Numbered from the stretch's first letter, positions 1 to 8,838 are shown. The stretch: DNA of 64,000 nt from Paenibacillus piri (GCF_004354045.1 NZ_SMRT01000002.1:496001-560000), one strand, 5' to 3'. Numbers and translations: made by a program. The notes: generated from the letters alone by a model not told the origin.

Positions 1-2223
1 TTTTTACTGTGCGCGATGCTGATCGATTTTTCACGCCTTAAGGTTGCCGAGAAGGAAGCGGAAAATGCGGTAAAAACCGGCGTTCGTTCGACTCTCTCGG
101 CTTTCTCCCGGCAGCTTCAGGCTTATGGACTGTATGCGTTAAGGCAGGACGGCGAGGAGGAACGGACGCAAACGAAAGAACTGTTTCAGCATACCGTATC
201 GGAAAATATGTCCGGCTCCGTGGCCAAAGGCGGTTTTCAGCTGGTAGACCAGCGATTGGAAAAAGACAGATCGAGTATAACTCCCATGTATACGTTAGCC
301 AATCATACGATAATGAAAAAACAAATTTTGGAGGAAATGAAATATCGCGCCCCGATGATCTTTGCTTTGGAGCTGGCCGACAAGTTCAAGAAAACGGGAC
401 TTGCTTCCACGTTGGGGCAAGCATCCCGATTTTCCAAAAATGCGGTACAGATCGAAGGACTGCTCGAGGAGCGGGACAGGCGGCTCGATCAGGCATGGGC
501 TGCATGGAGCTCGATTTATAACAAAGCGGCGGCTGCGCATCCATTTTATCAAACCCAGCTTTCCGATCTTAATGAGCTCAGCGGCAAGGTCGGCATTCAT
601 ACGGTCGACGAGGTCAAACAATCGCTGCAGTCGGCCAAACGGGACTTGGATGATTTGCAGAGTCAGGTCAGAAAGATCGACCGGAATATCCGGTCGCTTA
701 TCGAAGCTGGCGCAGGGATATCCGCCGCCGCAGAAAGACTGAGGGAAACGAGAGCGGAGCTAAAGTCGCAAATAGCCGATATCGGTGATAAAATCAGCGA
801 TCTGAATCAGCTGCTGGAGGATGTCCAGAAATATGTGGCGCTATTGGCGATGCTTAAGCTGAAATCGTCCGCCGATTTGGCTGAGTTCAAAGCAATGTTA
901 AAGTCGTTTGAGGATGCGTTGGCCGGGGCAAAAAGTGCTAACGATCAATTGAACGACCAGCTTCGCTCGATAACCGCCCAACAGCAATCCTCCTCTACGT
1001 CCGCGATGGAAGCCGAGCGTGCATTTGAAGGAATTTATATGATCTCGAGACAGGAGCTGGACGAGTATGGAAGCCAGGCGGCAGCCTCGATCGCCTCATT
1101 TGCCGGATTGGAGGCTCAGCTCGGCAATGTGCTGCTGTTCGATGCAGGTAATTACCGCAATGCCGATCAAACGCTGCAATCGTTTTGGAAGCTAGCCCAA
1201 GAGCTGTTTACCCGTCAAGGCGCCAAGGAAGCGGAGCGCAACAAAAATAAAGCGGCCGTGACAACGTCCAAACGGGAACAGCGAAACAAGGCGCAGCCGT
1301 ATTTGGATCAGGTGACGAAAGCGATGGGCAGCTGCAGTCTCACAGGTTTAACCGATCCGTTCAAAGCAAGCTATGTAACGCTGCAGGGCGATCCGTCCAA
1401 AGGAAGCACCGGGCTTTATCAAGCCTATATGAGCGTCAACCGGCAGACGGATTTGGCGCAGCCGGTGCCGGACATTAAACTGGATGACGCCGATAAAGCG
1501 GGGATGAGTGCGATGAACCTTGTCTCCTCGATCGAATCCGTCTTGGCAGATGTCAGAGACGAGTTTTACCTGGATGAATTTGCGGTCAGCAAATTTAACT
1601 ACCGTACTTTTGGCTTGGAGAAAGATATGAACGGGCAGGTCAAAGTATCCAATGAATTATCGCGGCCCGACAGCCATGCGCTTGTGAATCAGGAGCTTGA
1701 ATATTTGCTGTACGGGGCCAATTCGTGCCTGGGCAACTATTCGGCAGCTTATGCGGAAATGTTTGTCATCCGGCTAGCCGTAGGCACAGCCGAAGCGCTC
1801 ACGGAACCGCATATCCAGTCTTTGAATTTAGGCTCCCCGCTGCTTGTATTTCTGGCCGCCGTTGCCGAAGGCGCGGTGAAGGCTCAAATGGACATGATGA
1901 AGCTGGTTCAAGGAGAAGCGGTACCGCTGTCCAAAAAATTCGGAAGTGCTTTCAGTCTCACTTATAAAGATTATTTGCGCTTGTTTTTTTTGCTGCACAG
2001 CCGGGATAAAGTGCTGCTGTCCCGAATGCAGGCATTGATCGAACTGAATACGGGGGTTCCATTGACGCAAAGCACCACGTATTTGTCGGGAACAGCAACT
2101 ACGTCGGTCAAGCTTTGGTTTATGCCGGGCGTCATGAAGTGGGTCGGCGCCTCGGAGCTGTATTCGTGCAGAGTCATTGGAACGCGCTGTTATATTACGA
2201 AAACCGGAGCGATGTCATATTGA
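1..2223 (+). CDS. TadG-like pilus-locus secreted protein, 5' end outside window
   Basis: The reading frame is open from base 1 (the first codons read FLLCA before the first Met at 16), so the true start lies upstream and 740 residues are seen here. The visible N-terminus ends a hydrophobic helix followed by a DFSRLKVAEKEAENA stretch, the pattern of TadE/TadG-type pilus proteins whose helix resembles a pilin stalk. The region from about residue 180 to 340 is rich in Leu/Glu/Lys/Gln heptads and probably forms a coiled coil. The C-terminal part has no motif I recognise. It is followed by a TadE-like gene, a prepilin peptidase, an FHA protein and a PP2C phosphatase, the usual order in paenibacilli Tad loci. 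The role is inferred from context: an extracytoplasmic component of a Flp-type pilus or pseudopilus assembly. Confidence 0.7.
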   Translation, partial: FLLCAMLIDFSRLKVAEKEAENAVKTGVRSTLSAFSRQLQAYGLYALRQDGEEERTQTKELFQHTVSENMSGSVAKGGFQLVDQRLEKDRSSITPMYTLANHTIMKKQILEEMKYRAPMIFALELADKFKKTGLASTLGQASRFSKNAVQIEGLLEERDRRLDQAWAAWSSIYNKAAAAHPFYQTQLSDLNELSGKVGIHTVDEVKQSLQSAKRDLDDLQSQVRKIDRNIRSLIEAGAGISAAAERLRETRAELKSQIADIGDKISDLNQLLEDVQKYVALLAMLKLKSSADLAEFKAMLKSFEDALAGAKSANDQLNDQLRSITAQQQSSSTSAMEAERAFEGIYMISRQELDEYGSQAAASIASFAGLEAQLGNVLLFDAGNYRNADQTLQSFWKLAQELFTRQGAKEAERNKNKAAVTTSKREQRNKAQPYLDQVTKAMGSCSLTGLTDPFKASYVTLQGDPSKGSTGLYQAYMSVNRQTDLAQPVPDIKLDDADKAGMSAMNLVSSIESVLADVRDEFYLDEFAVSKFNYRTFGLEKDMNGQVKVSNELSRPDSHALVNQELEYLLYGANSCLGNYSAAYAEMFVIRLAVGTAEALTEPHIQSLNLGSPLLVFLAAVAEGAVKAQMDMMKLVQGEAVPLSKKFGSAFSLTYKDYLRLFFLLHSRDKVLLSRMQALIELNTGVPLTQSTTYLSGTATTSVKLWFMPGVMKWVGASELYSCRVIGTRCYITKTGAMSY

Positions 2224-2333
2224 TTGTCGGATCGTGAGATTCATCCGGTATTGGCGAAGCCGTTAACGACTTCGTCCGGTAATTTGCCGCTGCGCACCCA
2301 TGTGTAAGCTGAAGCAAGCTGTGGAGGTGGAAA

Positions 2334-3008
2334 ATGAAGCTAATCCGCGATCAGGAGGGAGGCATCGTCATGGAGGCGGCGCTTGTGCTGCCTATGTTTC
2401 TTTCCTTTGTGTTGATGCTGATCGTATTCATCCAAATCTCGTTAACGGAAATGGCGCTGCAATCGGCCGTTTCGGAAACGACCAAAGTGTTGGCGGTTCA
2501 TATGTATCCCGTTGATCTGCTGTATGCCCAAGCCAAGAGCAAATGGGATCAAAGTGCCGCTAACGGATGGATCGAGCAAGCGAAAGGGAAAATCGAGGCC
2601 GTGCAGCAAAAGGCGGTGAATGCGGAGCAATTCGTTGAGGACTATGAACGGTGGATTCCGGATCCGGTCGTCAAGCTGATAGGATGGGAGCAAAAGGAGC
2701 GGGAGCAGCTCGAGGCATTGGCTCAGGCCGAAACCGAGGAAGCCAAAGAGCGTGTTAAAGCCGCCTACACACCGGTTTTGAACAGTGCCTTCGCCCCGAT
2801 CGTGGCGATGCACGCGAATCCGTCGCGCATTAAGAAAGAGCGGCTTAAGGTTACGCGGGTAACCTTTCCGGATTTAAATCATAAAGAGCATGCGTTTATG
2901 AGCATCGAGGCGGAATACGAGCTGCCATTGCATGTCCCCTTTTTCAAAAAGACGGTATTTATCCGGAAGCAAGCGTTTGAACGCGCATGGGTAGGTGGAA
3001 GCGGATGA
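2334..3008 (+). CDS. TadE-like pseudopilin protein
   Basis: A 224-residue protein with a short basic leader (MKLIRDQEGG), a Glu shortly after it and a 22-residue hydrophobic helix (EAALVLPMFLSFVLMLIVF). This is the layout of TadE/TadG pseudopilins, which are cut by a prepilin peptidase and inserted in the membrane as part of Flp/Tad pili. The remainder is hydrophilic, with a Lys/Glu-rich middle part (about residues 75-150) and a C-terminal beta-rich part. The start is preceded by GGAGG with normal spacing. The next gene, a prepilin peptidase, overlaps its stop codon, so the two are probably translationally coupled. Confidence 0.8.
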   Translation: MKLIRDQEGGIVMEAALVLPMFLSFVLMLIVFIQISLTEMALQSAVSETTKVLAVHMYPVDLLYAQAKSKWDQSAANGWIEQAKGKIEAVQQKAVNAEQFVEDYERWIPDPVVKLIGWEQKEREQLEALAQAETEEAKERVKAAYTPVLNSAFAPIVAMHANPSRIKKERLKVTRVTFPDLNHKEHAFMSIEAEYELPLHVPFFKKTVFIRKQAFERAWVGGSG

Positions 3009-3517
3009 TAACAGCGATATTGAGCGGAGGACTGATTGCGGCCGCTTTTGCTACGGACATCGTCAAACGAAAAATTCCGAATCGGCTGACGGCTGCAGGC
3101 CTCCTTATTGGCTTATTGCTGCATACGGTCATGGAGGGATTAGCCGGTGCGGGCTACGCTTTAACCGGTGCGGCATTAGGCTTTGCTCCACTGCTGCTGC
3201 TGTATTGGATGCATGCGGTAGGAGCCGGCGATGTCAAGCTGTTCGCAGCTCTCGGGGCTTTAACGGGTGCGGAATTCGTACTGCAGAGCATTATGTATTC
3301 GCTCCTTTATGCCGCCTTTATCAGCTGTCTGATTCTTATATGGAGACGGGAATGGAAGCAAAGAGGGGGGCGTATCGCAAGGTCGCTGCTGCTGTTCGCT
3401 TGGTTCAAAGAACCCCGGCAGCTGAAAGCTTTCGGCCGCTCGCCGCAACATTTGCGGTTTCCATTCATGTGGGCGGTATTGCCGGCTGCGGCGACGGTTT
3501 TTTATCAAATTTTATAA
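3005..3517 (+). CDS. A24 prepilin peptidase (TadV/CpaA type)
   Basis: A 170-residue membrane protein with about five hydrophobic helices. The two catalytic Asp motifs of the A24 family are visible: ATDIVKRKIPN near the N-terminus and the GxGD motif in GAGDVK in the middle. The protein is short and lacks the N-methylation domain of PilD, as is normal for Tad-type peptidases. It would cleave the leader of the Flp pilin and of the TadE-like protein. I chose the ATG at 3005, which overlaps the TadE stop as ATGA and has AGGTGG upstream; an ATG at 2987 in the same frame is possible. Confidence 0.85.
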   Translation: MITAILSGGLIAAAFATDIVKRKIPNRLTAAGLLIGLLLHTVMEGLAGAGYALTGAALGFAPLLLLYWMHAVGAGDVKLFAALGALTGAEFVLQSIMYSLLYAAFISCLILIWRREWKQRGGRIARSLLLFAWFKEPRQLKAFGRSPQHLRFPFMWAVLPAAATVFYQIL

Positions 3518-3533
3518 TACGGAGGGGAGCCCA

Positions 3534-5333
3534 TTGCCTTCGCAGCTATATGGATTACAGGCGGATTATGTCAGCCGCAACGGGCATTTTATGGTGCTGT
3601 CATGCGCCGAAGGCCTTCGCCGGGAAGAGCTCTCCGCGTTTCAGGTGAACATGCTCCTGGCCAATAAAATTCCTTGCCTGCTCGACTTGCAGGTCGAAGA
3701 GATGGACCAGCAGATCAAGCTGTACTATAACATTACGGGCAAGCGGATGCTTACTCATTGGCTGCGGCTTCAACGAATAAGTATGAAGCAGTTTTTTACA
3801 CTGCTGTATCGAATTGTCGAGACGGTTGCGGACAGCCACATTTATATGCTGCAGGAAGGCCGGTACGTGCTGAAGGAGGACTATATTTATTGCGGCGACG
3901 ACTGGAACGACCTGCATTTGACCTACATTCCGAAGGAGCTGCTGCCGGAAAAAAATGCAGTGTCGGCCGATTTGCAACATTTGGCCGCCAGATTGGTGCA
4001 CAAAGTGACGGAGCTGTCCGGCAACGGCTACCAGGAGCTGATGAATTACTTGCTTGACGAGTCGTTTAATTTGCCGATGCTGAAAAAGCTGCTGCTTAAG
4101 CATATGAACCAGCCGGCAGGCGAGGCAGCGGGCGGCTACGGGACAGTTCAACCAATCAGTCATGGGGCAGAATTGAAAAGCGATGCTGCTTGGATACATC
4201 GTGAAAAGCCGCTGCCGCCGGAGGTTTTCGTGAAACCATTCCGCCCTGAGCCTGATTTGCGTCAGCCTACGGTAAAGGATGTTCAAACCGGCTCATCCAT
4301 TATGAAAGAATCCGACTCGAAGATCGTCGAACCTCCTGCATCACCGGCAGCTGCGCCCTGGGACGGGTTAGAAACCGCGGAGGCGGACCAGCACCGCAAG
4401 CTTAGGCTGCCTATTATGCTGATCGGATTTCTCTCTATATGTCTGATTTGGAAGCTGTATCTGGATCATCCGGGCGAGGCTTGGCTGATGATCTGCTCGG
4501 GTCTCACTTTATTGACGGCTGATCTTGTTTTCATCGCGCTATGGATTTGGATGCCGCCAAAGACGCGCGAAGATGAAGATGACCCGGAGCTGTGGGATAT
4601 TCGCAGGCAGGCCGCATTGGAAGGTGACCATCGTTCGCTGGCTTCGTCGTCGGAAAAGTCCGGCCTGATTCCGTTTTTTAATGCTGCGGAGTCTCAGCCG
4701 CGGCAGACGCAAGCGGGATTGATTCCGGCTGAATCAAGGCTTGCTGCCAAGCTCGATACCGGGATCGATGCCAGGTTGAACACTAAGTTCGACACTAGGT
4801 TCGACGCCAAGTTCGACGCCAAGTTCGATAAAAAGATTGATAGCAAGCATGATAATGAGCCGGATCCGATGATGGACCCGATTCCGCCGGGCAAGCGGAA
4901 CGAATTGCCGGGCGAGCGGCGATCCGACGCTCATTATCGCAGCCTGGAGCAGCGCACGACTTTGCTGTCGCCGCGCGACGCGACGGTTTTATTAAGCAAC
5001 GCCCAGATGCAAAGCCGGGCATCACAAGCGGTCCTTCCCTATTTGGAGCGGATAGGCGGCGGCCTGCCGGCAAAAGCGCACATTGATAAAGCCTCGTTCG
5101 TGATCGGCAGAACCGGGGGCGAGGTTGACCTTGTGCACGATGAGGAGGGCATGTCGCGAGTTCATGCGGAAATTGTGCGCGAAAGCGGCGAATACTGGAT
5201 CAAGGATCTCGGTTCGCGCAACGGAACAACCCTCAATGGGGAAATTTTGGTGCCTTACCGGATGTATTCTTTGCAGGAAGGTGATATAGTAAAGCTAATT
5301 GCGACGGATTATATGTTTAAAATGGGGTCATAA
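3534..5333 (+). CDS. FHA-domain membrane protein with tetrapeptide repeat
   Basis: A 599-residue protein starting with TTG behind a strong GGAGGGGAG site. Residues 1 to about 180 form a domain common in FHA proteins of Bacilli (I believe DUF6382). Two hydrophobic helices lie near residues 285-345. Residues 406-441 are nine tandem 4-residue repeats of the type [KRG]-[LIFH]-[DN]-x. The C-terminal 90 residues are a canonical FHA domain: VIGR, SRVHAEI, DLGSRNGT and LNG are all present, so binding of phosphothreonine peptides is expected. It is followed by a PP2C phosphatase 2 nt later. The pair probably reports or controls phosphorylation that regulates the adjacent Tad-like apparatus; the kinase is not in view. 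Confidence 0.8.
   Translation: MPSQLYGLQADYVSRNGHFMVLSCAEGLRREELSAFQVNMLLANKIPCLLDLQVEEMDQQIKLYYNITGKRMLTHWLRLQRISMKQFFTLLYRIVETVADSHIYMLQEGRYVLKEDYIYCGDDWNDLHLTYIPKELLPEKNAVSADLQHLAARLVHKVTELSGNGYQELMNYLLDESFNLPMLKKLLLKHMNQPAGEAAGGYGTVQPISHGAELKSDAAWIHREKPLPPEVFVKPFRPEPDLRQPTVKDVQTGSSIMKESDSKIVEPPASPAAAPWDGLETAEADQHRKLRLPIMLIGFLSICLIWKLYLDHPGEAWLMICSGLTLLTADLVFIALWIWMPPKTREDEDDPELWDIRRQAALEGDHRSLASSSEKSGLIPFFNAAESQPRQTQAGLIPAESRLAAKLDTGIDARLNTKFDTRFDAKFDAKFDKKIDSKHDNEPDPMMDPIPPGKRNELPGERRSDAHYRSLEQRTTLLSPRDATVLLSNAQMQSRASQAVLPYLERIGGGLPAKAHIDKASFVIGRTGGEVDLVHDEEGMSRVHAEIVRESGEYWIKDLGSRNGTTLNGEILVPYRMYSLQEGDIVKLIATDYMFKMGS
4749..4856 (+). repeat. Nine-copy 12-nt in-frame tandem repeat
   Basis: Nine consecutive 12-base units of the type AAGTTCGACGCC run in frame within the FHA gene. 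They encode KLDT GIDA RLNT KFDT RFDA KFDA KFDK KIDS KHDN. The middle units are nearly identical and the outer ones have diverged, which is what slippage expansion followed by drift would give. The encoded segment is highly charged and probably a disordered linker. Confidence 0.85.
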
Positions 5334-5335
5334 GT

Positions 5336-6208
5336 TTGAAAACTACATTTGCCGTACATTGGCAGTATGGCGTCGCCACCCATTCAGGCTTATTCCAAAC
5401 GACGAATGAGGATCGTTCCCTGCTGCGCATCGGCGTTACGGATCAGGGGGAGCCGTACGCCGCAGCCGCAATTGCCGATGGTATGGGCGGCAGCGGCGAC
5501 GGAGGGATGGCGAGCGAGACGGCGCTCGCGGCGGTGAAGCTGTGGTTGGACGAGCAGCTTCCCGGGTTGTTGAATGCGGGTCCTGGCTGGAAGCCGCTTG
5601 CGATTTCGGCGGAACGTTTGTTTCATTCCGTGAACGGGCAGTTGATCGAGCTGGGCAAACGCGGCGGAAGACGGATCGGCACGACGTTGACGCTTATTTT
5701 GCTGCTGAACGAAACCTATTATTTATGCCATACCGGCGATTGCCGGGTATATAAGGTGACTCGCTCCAACCGCGTACGGCTGTTGACGAAGGATCAGTCA
5801 TGGGCGTCCGAGCAGGTCCGCAAGGGCAGGCTTTCTTTGCAACAGGTGCGCAAGCACCCGAAACGGCATGTGCTGCTGCATTGTCTTGGCATGCAAACGG
5901 AGCTGAAGCTCATTGCGCGTACCGGCTTTTATACCCCAAACGACCGGTTCCTCTTATGCAGCGACGGCTTTTATGACCGTGTGACCGATCTTGGCATCGA
6001 GCGTATACTAAAAGCGGAGGATGGAGCGGGTCTGGGGCTGCAGCCTTTGTGCGACCTGCTGCTGGACCGTGCGTTGGACCGGCAGTCCAACGATAATATC
6101 AGCGTATTAATGCTCCGTCCGGCTGCGGCAAGGATCACGCCATGGCGGCGTTTTATTCATCGTTGTAAAAATTTTTACATGCTATTCCCTGTCGAATGGC
6201 GGAAATGA
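5336..6208 (+). CDS. PP2C-family Ser/Thr protein phosphatase
   Basis: A 290-residue PPM/PP2C phosphatase. Diagnostic motifs are present: an acidic metal-site segment NEDR near residue 25, IADGMGG near residue 50, TLTLILLLNE and HTGDCRVY in the core, LLCSDGFYDR and the late SNDNISVLML. It should remove phosphate from Ser/Thr in an Mn/Mg-dependent reaction in the cytoplasm. It starts with TTG only 2 nt after the FHA gene stop, so the two form an operon and probably one signalling module. The ribosome site is weak (GGGGT). A perfect 16-nt palindrome, TGTAAAAATTTTTACA, lies inside the 3' end at 6164-6179; no function is claimed for it. Confidence 0.9.
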   Translation: MKTTFAVHWQYGVATHSGLFQTTNEDRSLLRIGVTDQGEPYAAAAIADGMGGSGDGGMASETALAAVKLWLDEQLPGLLNAGPGWKPLAISAERLFHSVNGQLIELGKRGGRRIGTTLTLILLLNETYYLCHTGDCRVYKVTRSNRVRLLTKDQSWASEQVRKGRLSLQQVRKHPKRHVLLHCLGMQTELKLIARTGFYTPNDRFLLCSDGFYDRVTDLGIERILKAEDGAGLGLQPLCDLLLDRALDRQSNDNISVLMLRPAAARITPWRRFIHRCKNFYMLFPVEWRK

Positions 6209-6241
6209 TATAATAAAGTGTCTTGGTATCATTTCAATACC
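6206..6241 (+). promoter_or_regulatory. Extended -10 promoter and leader hairpin of yfmM
   Basis: TGATATAAT at 6206-6214 is an extended -10 element that overlaps the stop codon of the phosphatase gene. It would start a leader of about 70 nt. A short hairpin (GGTAT at 6225-6229 with ATACC at 6237-6241) lies in that leader. I see no good -35. Confidence 0.45.
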
Positions 6242-6283
6242 TTCATGAGCATATATTTTTCACTTACAAATAGACAGGAGCTA

Positions 6284-6298
6284 ATGGAAACGCAATGA
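6284..6298 (+). promoter_or_regulatory. Four-codon mini-ORF overlapping the yfmM start
   Basis: ATG GAA ACG CAA TGA lies immediately after the AGGAG at 6276-6280, and its TGA overlaps the yfmM ATG as ATGA. The AGGAG is badly placed for both starts (3 nt and 14 nt). Coupling through termination and reinitiation is possible but unproven. Confidence 0.3.
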
Positions 6299-7854
6299 GT
6301 TTGTTGACTGTAGAAGATTTAAGCCATTCTTTCGGAGGCAGAGTATTATTTAAACAGGTGTCGTTCCGTTTGCTTGCCGGCGAGCATGTAGGACTGGTGG
6401 GCGCGAACGGAGTCGGCAAATCGACGCTGATGAATATTTTGACCGGACAGCTGTTGAAGGACAGCGGCAAGGTCGAATGGACGCCGAAAGTACATTACAG
6501 CTATTTGGATCAGCACACGAAGCTGACACCGGGCAAAACGATCCGTGACGTATTGAAGGATGCGTTTCTCCCGTTGTACGAGCAGGAACAGGAAATGATG
6601 CGAATAACCGAACAAATGGCCGACGCCGATCCGGACAAGCTGGAATTGCTGCTGGAACAAATGGGCGAAATACAGGACAAGCTGGAAAACAGCGGCTTTT
6701 ATTTGCTGGATGTTAAGGTTGAAGAAATGGCAAACGGGCTTGGCCTGGATGCGATCGGGCTGGATCGGGACGTCGCACAGCTGAGCGGCGGACAGCGAAC
6801 CAAAGTTTTGCTGGCCAAACTGCTATTGGAGCAGCCGACAGCGCTGCTGCTCGATGAGCCGACCAACTACTTGGATGTCGAGCATATCGAGTGGCTGACC
6901 AATTATTTGCAAAATTACCCGTATGCGTTCATATTGATTTCTCACGATACGGAGTTTATGAACAAGGTAGTCAACATTGTGTATCATCTGGAATTTTCCA
7001 GACTTACGCGCTATACCGGTAACTATGAAAAATTTCTGCAAATGGCAGATATCAATAAACAGCAGCACATCGACGCTTACGAAAAGCAGCAGGAATATAT
7101 TAAAAAGCAGGAAGATTTCATCCAGCGCAACAAAGCCAGATATTCTACCTCCGGCCGCGCCAAAAGCCGCGAGAAGCAGCTGCAAAGGGTGGAGCGGATC
7201 GATCGTCCGGAAACAGCCGCCAAGCCGACGTTCCAGTTCAAGGAAGCGCGGGCCAGCGGCAAGACGGTATTTGAAGGCAAGGATCTCGAGATCGGCTATA
7301 ATACCGCGCTGCTGCCGAAGCTGAATATGAATATCGAGCGCGGTGAGAAGATCGCGATTGTCGGCTGCAATGGCGTCGGCAAATCGACGCTGCTGAAAAC
7401 GATCATGGGGCTCATCCCAGCGTTCGGCGGCAAAACGTATTTGGGCGATTTTCTATTTCCCGCCTATTTCGAGCAGGAAGTTAAAGCGCCGAATTTAACG
7501 CCGATTGACGATGTATGGAATGAGTTTTCGCATATGAATCAGCATGAAGTTAGAGCTGCGCTCGCCCGCTGCGGCTTGACGAACGAGCATATTACACGCC
7601 CGATGAGCATGCTCAGCGGGGGAGAACAAGCCAAGGTGCGGCTTTGCAAGCTGCTTATGCGCGAGAGCAACTGGATTTTGTTCGACGAGCCGACCAATCA
7701 TCTTGATGTTGTCGCCAAGGAAGAGCTGCGGCGAGCGTTGAAGGAATATAAGGGAACGGTGCTTCTCGTATGCCATGAGCCCGATTTTTACGAGGATTGG
7801 GTAACGAAGGTATGGGACGTTGAAGCCTGGTCCAATCAACCGGTAAGCAAGTAA
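6295..7854 (+). CDS. yfmM: ABC-F ATPase, YfmM type
   Basis: A 519-residue soluble protein with two ABC domains and no membrane segment, the ABC-F layout. Walker A motifs are GANGVGKST and GCNGVGKST, signatures are LSGGQRTK and LSGGEQAK, and Walker B motifs are LLLDEPTN and ILFDEPTN. The inter-domain linker (about residues 240-300) is basic and helical like the P-site tRNA interaction motif of this family. Sequence and length match Bacillus subtilis YfmM, down to the MSLLTV start. ABC-F factors bind the ribosomal E site and relieve stalled translation. Two other ABC-F genes lie within 8 kb. The AGGAG site is 14 nt from the start, and a four-codon frame lies between them. Confidence 0.9.
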   Translation: MSLLTVEDLSHSFGGRVLFKQVSFRLLAGEHVGLVGANGVGKSTLMNILTGQLLKDSGKVEWTPKVHYSYLDQHTKLTPGKTIRDVLKDAFLPLYEQEQEMMRITEQMADADPDKLELLLEQMGEIQDKLENSGFYLLDVKVEEMANGLGLDAIGLDRDVAQLSGGQRTKVLLAKLLLEQPTALLLDEPTNYLDVEHIEWLTNYLQNYPYAFILISHDTEFMNKVVNIVYHLEFSRLTRYTGNYEKFLQMADINKQQHIDAYEKQQEYIKKQEDFIQRNKARYSTSGRAKSREKQLQRVERIDRPETAAKPTFQFKEARASGKTVFEGKDLEIGYNTALLPKLNMNIERGEKIAIVGCNGVGKSTLLKTIMGLIPAFGGKTYLGDFLFPAYFEQEVKAPNLTPIDDVWNEFSHMNQHEVRAALARCGLTNEHITRPMSMLSGGEQAKVRLCKLLMRESNWILFDEPTNHLDVVAKEELRRALKEYKGTVLLVCHEPDFYEDWVTKVWDVEAWSNQPVSK

Positions 7855-7866
7855 AGGAACGGTAAC

Positions 7867-7899
7867 AAAAGAACAGCGTCGGGTCCGGCGCGTTCTTTT
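7867..7899 (+). terminator. Terminator-like hairpin after yfmM
   Basis: AAAAGAAC (7867-7874) pairs with GTTCTTTT (7892-7899), with further GC pairs inside. The descending arm is T-rich but not followed by a long T-run. Confidence 0.55.
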
Positions 7900-7942
7900 G
7901 CCATACATAAGAAAGCATTTTATTTCAGAGAGGAAGCTGGCC

Positions 7943-8233
7943 ATGATTACTCATGTCGTATTTTTTAAGCTGAAAGACCGCAGCACCGAAGCCGTACAAG
8001 CTACTGCTAATGTTCTCACCAACATGGAAGGCAAAATTGATGTATTGAAATATATCGAGGTCGGTCTCGATGTGCTTCATTCGGAACGTTCCTACGACAT
8101 CGCTCTGATTACGAAATTCGATTCGTTGGACGACCTGAAAATTTACGACAATCACCCGCTGCATCTGGAAGTAAAGGCGCATATGAAGCAGGTGCTTGAC
8201 GGAACGAGCGTCTGCGTCGATTTTCAATCCTGA
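7943..8233 (+). CDS. Dabb family stress-responsive A/B barrel protein
   Basis: A 96-residue protein of the Dabb family (dimeric alpha-beta barrel). The characteristic start MITHVVFFKLKD, the YDIALITKFDS strand and the NHPLHLEVKAHM segment near the end are all visible. Members dimerise into small barrels; the family includes stress-induced proteins and a few cyclases, and most are uncharacterised. I chose the ATG at 7943, which follows GAGAGGAAG, because the family begins with this MITH-type strand; the frame is open a little further upstream. It stands alone between two hairpins. Confidence 0.85.
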   Translation: MITHVVFFKLKDRSTEAVQATANVLTNMEGKIDVLKYIEVGLDVLHSERSYDIALITKFDSLDDLKIYDNHPLHLEVKAHMKQVLDGTSVCVDFQS

Positions 8234-8250
8234 ACAGCCGAAACAAACGA

Positions 8251-8291
8251 AAACCGGCTCAGGTGAACCAAGTTCACCATAGAGCCGGTTT
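8251..8291. terminator. Bidirectional terminator between convergent genes
   Basis: AAACCGGCTC (8251-8260) pairs with GAGCCGGTTT (8282-8291), with an inner GGTGAAC/GTTCACC stem. It lies between a plus-strand gene ending at 8233 and a minus-strand gene whose last codons it overlaps. Confidence 0.7.
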
Positions 8292-8708
8292 CATCATCAT
8301 CAGCCATAACATCACGACTAAAATAAACAAGTATACATATAACGAGCGGGAAAGCTTTTTGAGAAGCGCCGTACGGTCGTAAGGCTCCGATTGGCGCAGA
8401 CGGCGAATCGTCGGTGAAAATGCGCGAGCCATAAAAAACAGGGAACCGAACAGGACGATGAACGTTCCGGCAATCCAGGGCGTTTTCCACGGCCATTCGC
8501 CAAGCCACATCAAGAGCAGGCCCGAGATGACGAGAACATGACCGGAATGCTTGGATAAGCGCACGACGAATTGAAATGAGTCCAGATAAGCGTGAAGCAA
8601 GCTGCCTTCCGCTGTTCTCAGCTTGCCGAGCATGGGGATAAGTACGATAAAGGGTCCAATGGAAACAAGAGCGCTTACCGCGTGAACAAAGACGAGCCAG
8701 GGATACAA
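8274..8708 (-). CDS. Four-helix membrane protein of unknown function
   Basis: A 144-residue protein with about four hydrophobic helices and conserved-looking His residues (FVHAVSAL in the first helix, LSKHSGHVL in the second). This resembles small DUF2269-like or heme-associated four-helix membrane proteins, but I do not recognise the family with confidence. I chose a TTG start at 8708 because GGAGG lies 7 nt before it on this strand; starts further upstream have no ribosome site and would overlap a terminator-like stem. The gene converges on the Dabb gene. Confidence 0.7.
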   Translation of the reverse strand: MYPWLVFVHAVSALVSIGPFIVLIPMLGKLRTAEGSLLHAYLDSFQFVVRLSKHSGHVLVISGLLLMWLGEWPWKTPWIAGTFIVLFGSLFFMARAFSPTIRRLRQSEPYDRTALLKKLSRSLYVYLFILVVMLWLMMMKPALW

Positions 8709-8738
8709 AATCGATCCTCCAAACTTGAAAAGGTGAAT

Positions 8739-8781
8739 AAAACAGTGTAGCATTCATTTTAATGAAAAACTACACTGTTTT
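8739..8781. terminator. 12-bp hairpin after the ASCH gene
   Basis: AAAACAGTGTAG (8739-8750) and CTACACTGTTTT (8770-8781) form a perfect 12-bp stem. Read on the minus strand it lies after the ASCH gene and ends in TTTTATT, fitting a terminator. Confidence 0.65.
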
Positions 8782-8838
8782 TGCTGTTTGCATGATCAAA
8801 AAGAAACCGTTGAAAATACGATGAGGAAAGTTCTTTAA

